Shown: positions 59,180-64,000 of the stretch, in pieces | How positions within the stretch are numbered: the first letter of the stretch is position 1 | How the letters are laid out: the number at the start of each line of letters is the position of its first letter | Source of the DNA: Streptomyces sp. NBC_00569 | GTDB lineage: Bacteria > Actinomycetota > Actinomycetes > Streptomycetales > Streptomycetaceae | Direction: 5' to 3' | Assembly: GCF_036345255.1 (NCBI RefSeq) | Contig: NZ_CP107783.1 | Span: 3,100,001-3,164,000, forward strand | Length of the DNA: 64,000 bases | Notes under the pieces: generated by a model | Seen by the model: the letters and a program-made list of their open reading frames with translations, nothing else | Database searches by the model: none | What the model was told of the DNA's origin: nothing | Program-made: the position numbers and the translations under genes

Positions 59180-59219
59180 CCGGGGATTCCCCGGAGGAAC
59201 CTTCCCGGAGATTTCCGGG
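59180..59219. promoter_or_regulatory. tandem hairpins between the SagB-type gene and the precursors
   Basis: Two adjacent stem-loops, CCGGGG-ATT-CCCCGG (59180-59194) and CCCGGA-GATT-TCCGGG (59204-59219), lie in the leader of the precursor transcript. On the plus strand the second is followed by a run of six T, so it could also stop antisense transcription. They may process or stabilise the precursor message, so that it outnumbers the enzyme message. Confidence 0.5.
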
Positions 59220-59273
59220 GGGTCTTTTTTCTTTCCGCAACCGGTGGCTGCGCAATTAATAATGCTCGGCCGG

Positions 59274-60830
59274 TCATTCGGTGGCCAGCCTTTGCGCCCC
59301 CTCGCTGACATTTATCACGGGGGAATCGACCGGCAGCGACCATTCCGGGCTGTTGAGCATGGCCCAGCCCGCCTCGGGATCGCCGGCCACGGAATCGTCG
59401 GGGCTGCGGCTGCCCAGCAGAAAGTCGCCCACGGACGACTCCTTGAGATAGTCGAGGCCGAGGACACGGGCGGACATGTCCGCGTCGCCGTTGCCCAGGC
59501 CGCACGGGGCGAGGCCGAGGGCCGTCGCCACCAGGTACATGGTCTGGTAGAGCACACCGGTGTGCCGCAGCGTCGTGGCGTAGGCGATGGCGCGGTATTT
59601 CCACGCCATGCGCTGGAAGCGCGCCGTGACGGTGATGAGCACGTCGGGGCGCGCCTCCATCCCGGTGGCGCGCGACGCCACATGGAAGAGGGACTCCCGG
59701 TCCGTCTCCGCGTCGTTGACGAGGACGAGGCGGTGCGCGACGGGGTCGTAGTAGTAGATGCCCGCGACGAGTCCCGCGCACCGCCGCACGGTCACGTACA
59801 GCTCCAGTTCGTAGCCCTGGCCGCCGCTGGGATAGGGGCGGGAGACGACCTCGTCGCGGCCGCTGCCGTCCTCGGGGGTGTAGTGGGCGCGGACCCGGGC
59901 GACCCGGTAGAGGAACTCGCCCAGCTGCTCGGCCGTCAACTCCCCTTCTCCGTAGGAGCGGATGGAGCGGCGCGTCTCCAGGGCGGTGGTGAGGGACGGG
60001 TCGCGCCCGGCGATCTCCTCGCGCGTGGGCCGGTACAGGTCCACGGCCGGTCCGTCCGGGGCGGGCTTCACGGCGGGCTGGGGGTCGATCTCGCCGCGGT
60101 ACGGGTAGACGGCGCCGAACACGTCGTCGTAGCGCCCGGAGCGGATGCGGGAGTGGAACAGCAGGTCGTGGAAGTCCCACTGGCGCAGCGTCGGCTCCGT
60201 GTCGGAGGCGAACGCGCCGTCCTCGTCGGCGGGTTCGACGAAGCCGGCCCCCACGAGGTGGGCGAGCGCGTCGAGGGCGTCGTCCTCGTGCAGGCCGGTG
60301 CCGAGCGCGCCGGCCGCGACGGGTTCGCCCAGGGCGGCGACCAGTTCGCGGGCCGCGCGGTCCACGAGCACCGCGCGGAACTTCACGAGCGGTGACTCCA
60401 GGACCAGTACGCCCTCGCGGGTACGGCAGAACGCGAACCGGGAGAGGCGCACGGTCGTGCCCGGCGCCACCACGGCGATCCGGTGCTCGGCGTCACGCGC
60501 GGTGGGCTCGATGCGCAGGAGCTCCCTGCGGTCGGCGGGTCCGCCCCGGGTGAGGACGCTGCGCGCGACGAGATGGCCCGCGCGGTCGAGGAACCGTTCC
60601 ACCTGGACGACCTCGGCGGCCCGCAGCCCGTCCAGCAACTCGCCCATGGGGCGCGGTCCTTCGGCGAGCCGGCCGAGCGCGGTGCGGATGCCGCCGCGCA
60701 CCGGTCGCAGGGTGAGCGAGGTGGCGGGGCCCGCGAGGGTCGCCGACTCCCCGTCGAAGAGGACCCGCACGTCGGCGCGGAACGCGGGCGCGGTCCGGGG
60801 CGGTGATTTCGCCGTCTTCTCGGTCTGCAT
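59274..60830 (-). CDS. SagB-type FMN dehydrogenase
   Basis: The 518-residue azoline oxidase has an N-terminal extension (1-250) with winged-helix-like elements (DVRVLFDGESATLAGPATSLTLRPVRGG). A nitroreductase domain follows (ALETRRSIRSYGEGELTAEQLGEFLYRVARV, RPYPSGGQGYELELYVTV, YRAIAYATTLRHTGVLYQTMYLVATALGLAPCGLGNGDAD). In SagB proteins this domain uses FMN to oxidise thiazolines/oxazolines. It heads the precursor-encoding unit. The start at 60830 gives MQTEKTAKSPPRT with a GGAGAT-type site nearby. It is divergent from the multicopper oxidase gene. Confidence 0.92.
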   Translation of the reverse strand: MQTEKTAKSPPRTAPAFRADVRVLFDGESATLAGPATSLTLRPVRGGIRTALGRLAEGPRPMGELLDGLRAAEVVQVERFLDRAGHLVARSVLTRGGPADRRELLRIEPTARDAEHRIAVVAPGTTVRLSRFAFCRTREGVLVLESPLVKFRAVLVDRAARELVAALGEPVAAGALGTGLHEDDALDALAHLVGAGFVEPADEDGAFASDTEPTLRQWDFHDLLFHSRIRSGRYDDVFGAVYPYRGEIDPQPAVKPAPDGPAVDLYRPTREEIAGRDPSLTTALETRRSIRSYGEGELTAEQLGEFLYRVARVRAHYTPEDGSGRDEVVSRPYPSGGQGYELELYVTVRRCAGLVAGIYYYDPVAHRLVLVNDAETDRESLFHVASRATGMEARPDVLITVTARFQRMAWKYRAIAYATTLRHTGVLYQTMYLVATALGLAPCGLGNGDADMSARVLGLDYLKESSVGDFLLGSRSPDDSVAGDPEAGWAMLNSPEWSLPVDSPVINVSEGAQRLATE

Positions 60831-61093
60831 GCTGATCTCCGGTTCCTTTGAGGCGACTTGCCCAGTCGGCGTGCGGTCGAGGGCGTACTCCGGAAATCAC
60901 TGTCAGGCCGAACGGGAACCCCTCCCCCTGTCTCGCGTGAAATCGGTGACGTACACCATCGGCGGCCATGACACCCGTCACCGCGAGGCGTCGAACGCTC
61001 GGAATTCCGCGCCCTGGTCCGCATGCTCGGAAGACGAATTCACCATCCGGCCGGGCAAGTCGGCCGAGCGACCTCAGTTAAGGAATCCCCGCC
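60831..61093. promoter_or_regulatory. divergent promoter region SagB-type gene / multicopper oxidase
   Basis: The 263-bp gap holds CGGTGACGTA at 60945-60954, the same 10-mer as upstream of the other RiPP operon. Otherwise no recognisable -10/-35 pair or gene was found. Confidence 0.35.
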
Positions 61094-62551
61094 GTGCTTA
61101 CACGTCGTCATGCAATACGCCTCGGTCTCACCACCGGTGCCGTCGGCGCAGTGGGCGCCGCGGGAGGGCTCTTCCAGACACTGACGTCGGGCGGATCCGC
61201 GAACGCGGCAACGGCGGCCGGCGCCCCGGCCGTCACGCCGTTCGCGGTCCCGCTGTCCGTGCCCAAGGTCCTCGCCCCGTACCGGAGAACGAGCACCGCC
61301 GACCACTACGCGGTCACCATGAGCCGCACCAGCCACCAGATCCTGCCCGGCACCCGCACGGACGTGCTGACCTACAACGGCACGTTCCCCGGCCCCACCA
61401 TCCGAGCCCGCAAGGGCCGCACCGCGGTGGTCCGGCAGATCAACGCCCTGGACATGCCGACCTCCGTCCATCTGCACGGCGGCAGCAACCCCGTGGAGCA
61501 CGACGGCGGCATGATGGACACGATCGCGCCGGGCCGCTCCAGGACGTACGTCTACGCCAACGACCAGGTCGGGGCCACGCTGTGGACCCACGACCACGCC
61601 CACCACATGGAGTCCGAGCACGTCTACCGGGGCCTTTCCGGTCTCTATCTGCTCGGCGACAAGGCGGAGGACGCGCTCGGCCTGCCGTCCGGCCGCTACG
61701 AGGTACCGCTGATCCTGCGGGACGCCCAGTTCGACGCGGCGGGCCAGATGGTCTACACGATGGACGACGCGGAGAACCGGACGACCATCCTCGTCAACGG
61801 CGCCCCGTGGCCGTACATGAAGGTCGAGGCGCGCAAGTACCGCTTCCGGATGCTCAATTCATGCAACCTGCGCATCTTCATCCTCTGCCTGAACGACGGC
61901 AGCCAGGTCACCCAGATCGGCTCGGACGGCGGCCTGCTCCCGGCACCCGCCGCCACCCCGGTCCTCGTCCTGTCCCCCGGTGAACGCGCCGACTTCGTCG
62001 TCGACTTCTCCAAGTACGCGCCCGGCACCCAGCTCACGCTCCAGAACATGCTGGGCCCCGGACCGACCGAACTCGTCGGCCAGATCATGCGGTTCGACGT
62101 CGGCGAGAAGACGCCCGACACCAGCCGCGTGCCCGACGTCCTCACCACCCTGCCCGCCCTGCCGAAGCCGACCGTCGAGCGCAGCTTCGAGCTGCGGATG
62201 GACGAGCCCGGCACCGGCGACAAGGCCTACATCAACGGAAAGACCTTCGACGCCGGCCGCATCGACACGCACATCAGATGGGGCGACACCGAGGTCTGGA
62301 CGGTCACGAACACCAGCACCACTATTCCGCACAACTTCCATACGCACCTGGTGCAGTTCCGCATTCTCGAACGCGACGGGCAGCCGGTCTATCCGGCGGA
62401 GGCCGGCCTCAAGGACACCGTGCTGCTCTTTCCGGGGCAGACGGCCAGACTCCAGCTCACCTTCGACACGCACAAGGGCGTCTATCCCTACCACTGCCAC
62501 ATGATCGACCACAGCGCCATGGGAATGATGGCGCAGATGAAGATCTCTTGA
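61094..62551 (+). CDS. secreted multicopper oxidase
   Basis: The 485-residue protein starts with a twin-arginine-like signal (MLTRRHAIRLGLTTGAVGAVGAAGG, cleavage probably near ANAA at 36-39). All copper-binding blocks are present: HLHGG at 126-130, HDHAHH at 166-171, HNFHTHL near 414 and HCHMIDHSAMGMM with Cys468, His473 and Met478 for the type 1 copper. The family includes phenoxazinone synthase and CotA-type laccases, which perform oxidative couplings. It starts with a GTG after AAGGA and is followed after 43 bases by the ligase gene, so both form one unit. It may tailor the RiPP product or belong to a neighbouring pathway. Confidence 0.92.
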   Translation: MLTRRHAIRLGLTTGAVGAVGAAGGLFQTLTSGGSANAATAAGAPAVTPFAVPLSVPKVLAPYRRTSTADHYAVTMSRTSHQILPGTRTDVLTYNGTFPGPTIRARKGRTAVVRQINALDMPTSVHLHGGSNPVEHDGGMMDTIAPGRSRTYVYANDQVGATLWTHDHAHHMESEHVYRGLSGLYLLGDKAEDALGLPSGRYEVPLILRDAQFDAAGQMVYTMDDAENRTTILVNGAPWPYMKVEARKYRFRMLNSCNLRIFILCLNDGSQVTQIGSDGGLLPAPAATPVLVLSPGERADFVVDFSKYAPGTQLTLQNMLGPGPTELVGQIMRFDVGEKTPDTSRVPDVLTTLPALPKPTVERSFELRMDEPGTGDKAYINGKTFDAGRIDTHIRWGDTEVWTVTNTSTTIPHNFHTHLVQFRILERDGQPVYPAEAGLKDTVLLFPGQTARLQLTFDTHKGVYPYHCHMIDHSAMGMMAQMKIS

Positions 62552-62594
62552 ACCGCCCATTCCGCACACCGAATTGCTGGAGAAAGGGGGAAAC

Positions 62595-64000
62595 ATGACC
62601 GCACGATCAAGCCCGTACGTCCGCCGCATTCTCGACGCGCTCGAACGGGATCCGTCCCGCGCGGTCCTGCACCGGCCGGACGGCACCGTCACCGCCGGTG
62701 AGCTGAGCGACTCCGTGCACGCCACCGCGGCCCTGCTGTACGACCACGGGGTCGGCCGGGGCGACACCGTGGCCGTCCTGACCGGGCCGAACCATCCGCT
62801 GATGCTCAGCGCCCGGTACGCCGTGCACCTCCTGGGGGCCACGTCCGTCTACGTACGGTCCATGAACCCGAGGACCGACACGGAGACGTTCTCGCTCGGC
62901 ACGCAGACCCAACTCCTTGGCGATCTGTGCGCGTTGCTCCTGCTGGTGGACGAGGAGAGTGCCGAGCGGGGGCGCTGGCTGTCCCACCGTCTGCCGGGGC
63001 TCACCGTGCTGCCGATCCCGCGCGGGGCTCCAGCCCGGGCCCTGGATCCGGGCCGGCTGCCGCCGCCGCGGGCCGACGCGCTCGCCGTCGTCGACTTCAC
63101 CAGCGGCAGCACGGGCCGGCCCAAGATGGTCGCCCAGCAGTTCGGCACCCGTGAGGAGCTCGTCGACCGCCTCGCCCATGGCCTCGATCCCCGGGGACCC
63201 GCGACGCTTCTGTCCGTCACACCGATCAGCCACACCACGGCACCGATGGCCGACGCCGTCCTGTCGGGCGGGGGAACGGTGGTGCTCCACGACGGCTTCG
63301 ACCCCGACGACGTCCTGCGCGCCTTCGCCCGACAGCGGGTCACCGACGTGTACTTGGCGGTGCCCCACCTGTACCGGCTGCTCGACCATCCGGGCATCGA
63401 CACGACCGACCTGTCCTCGCTGCGCCGCATCACCTACAGCGGCACACCCGCGGCCCCGGACCGCGTGGAGCGGGCCGTCCGCCTCTTCGGGGACGTCCTC
63501 ATCCAGGTGTACGGCACCACGGAGGCGGGCGGCATCAGCAGCCTCAACCCGCTCGACCACCGGGAGCCGGAACTGCTCGGCTCGGTCGGCCGGCCCTTCC
63601 CCTGGGTGCGTCTGGAGATCAGGGCGCCCGGCGGCGGACCACAGGTCGAGCGGGGCGTCACGGGCGAGCTGTGGGTCAACTCCCCCACGGTGACGGCCGG
63701 TTACCTGGACGACGACGAGCTCACCGGCGCCACCCTCAGGGACGGCTGGCTGCGCACCGGTGACCTCGGGCACTGGGACCGCTACGGCTATCTGCGGCTC
63801 GACGGACGCGTCGGCGACGTGATCAAACACGGCGGTCTGAAGCTGGACCCCACGGCGATCGAGGACGCGCTCCTCAAGCATCCGCAGGTACGCCAGGCCA
63901 CGGTCTTCGGCGTGCGGGACGACGACTACGTGGAGCAGGTGCACGCCGCCGTCGAACTGCACTCGGGTGCCGCCCGCACCTCGTGCGACCTGCGCGGGTA
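62595..64000 (+). CDS. AMP-dependent synthetase/ligase, 3' end outside window
   Basis: At least 468 residues of an adenylate-forming enzyme are present. The core P-loop TSGSTGRPKMVAQQ is near residue 170, with QVYGTTEAGGISSLNP, the hinge region LRTGDLGHWDRYGYLRLDGRVGDVIKHGGLKLDPTAIEDALL and KHPQVRQATVFGVRDDDYVEQ. The C-terminal catalytic Lys lies beyond the edge. It activates a carboxylic acid as the adenylate and then as a thioester; fatty, aromatic and other acids are all possible. GAAAGGGGG precedes the ATG at 62595. Its product could acylate a RiPP intermediate or feed another pathway to the right. Confidence 0.88.
   Translation, partial: MTARSSPYVRRILDALERDPSRAVLHRPDGTVTAGELSDSVHATAALLYDHGVGRGDTVAVLTGPNHPLMLSARYAVHLLGATSVYVRSMNPRTDTETFSLGTQTQLLGDLCALLLLVDEESAERGRWLSHRLPGLTVLPIPRGAPARALDPGRLPPPRADALAVVDFTSGSTGRPKMVAQQFGTREELVDRLAHGLDPRGPATLLSVTPISHTTAPMADAVLSGGGTVVLHDGFDPDDVLRAFARQRVTDVYLAVPHLYRLLDHPGIDTTDLSSLRRITYSGTPAAPDRVERAVRLFGDVLIQVYGTTEAGGISSLNPLDHREPELLGSVGRPFPWVRLEIRAPGGGPQVERGVTGELWVNSPTVTAGYLDDDELTGATLRDGWLRTGDLGHWDRYGYLRLDGRVGDVIKHGGLKLDPTAIEDALLKHPQVRQATVFGVRDDDYVEQVHAAVELHSGAARTSCDLRG

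Noticed and set aside
48153..60830. Class I lanthipeptide cluster
   Set aside because: No LanC cyclase is present, the LanB is split, and YcaO and dehydrogenase genes point to azole formation.

Overview
The window is high-GC actinobacterial DNA and almost certainly Streptomyces chromosome. Signs are the very high third-codon GC, frequent GTG starts, ATGA/GTGA stop-start overlaps, an SflB-type SepF protein, an XRE-MurA fusion, a Pnkp-Hen1 pair and a ROK regulator next to chitobiose transport genes. From memory, the order of many genes from sflB through argF, acnA, murA2, ngcEFG, rok7B7 and xylFG resembles the SCO5967-SCO6011 part of S. coelicolor; I could not check this. No rRNA, tRNA, CRISPR array or intact insertion sequence was seen. 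One MITE-like repeat is present.

Region 1 (1-11.3 kb) is carbohydrate uptake: a xylose/ribose-type ABC system (xylG partial, xylF), the ROK regulator, the NgcEFG-type chitobiose/GlcNAc transporter, and a secreted GH92 mannosidase behind a LacI-type palindrome. Region 2 (11.4-18.9 kb) holds a GNAT gene coupled to an IF-1 gene, a DHFR-like reductase, aconitase behind two overlapping iron-box-like sequences, the XRE-MurA fusion and a 2-hydroxyacid dehydrogenase. Region 3 (19-29.6 kb) has an MFS/IclR pair and then an aromatic-acid catabolic locus: alcohol dehydrogenase, RidA, acyl-CoA dehydrogenase, aryl-CoA ligase, PaaX-type regulator, a two-domain aminobenzoyl/salicylyl-CoA monooxygenase-reductase and an enoyl-CoA hydratase. 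The combination fits CoA-dependent anthranilate degradation. Region 4 (29.7-47.5 kb) holds a serine kinase-like ATPase, argF and arcA, Pnkp and Hen1 RNA repair, an F420/FMN luciferase-like oxidoreductase, small Streptomyces proteins, a MazG-like protein with an AAA ATPase, the MITE, sflB, two ABC exporters, a TOBE regulator and a flavin hydroxylase.

Region 5 (48.1 kb to the end) is the most interesting part: a RiPP cluster with what looks like the full thiopeptide core set. On the minus strand in transcription order are a pyridine-synthase-like protein, a LanB glutamylation enzyme, an ocin-ThiF-like leader-binding protein, a YcaO cyclodehydratase ending in PHPFP, a nitroreductase-fold dehydrogenase and a LanB-C elimination-type protein. 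A second minus-strand unit carries a SagB-type dehydrogenase followed by two precursor genes that encode the same 58-residue peptide. The C-terminal 18 residues are rich in Ser/Thr, and the only two Cys lie in the last four residues. A small membrane protein sits between the two units. A multicopper oxidase and an adenylate-forming ligase leave divergently on the plus strand and run off the window, so the cluster probably continues.
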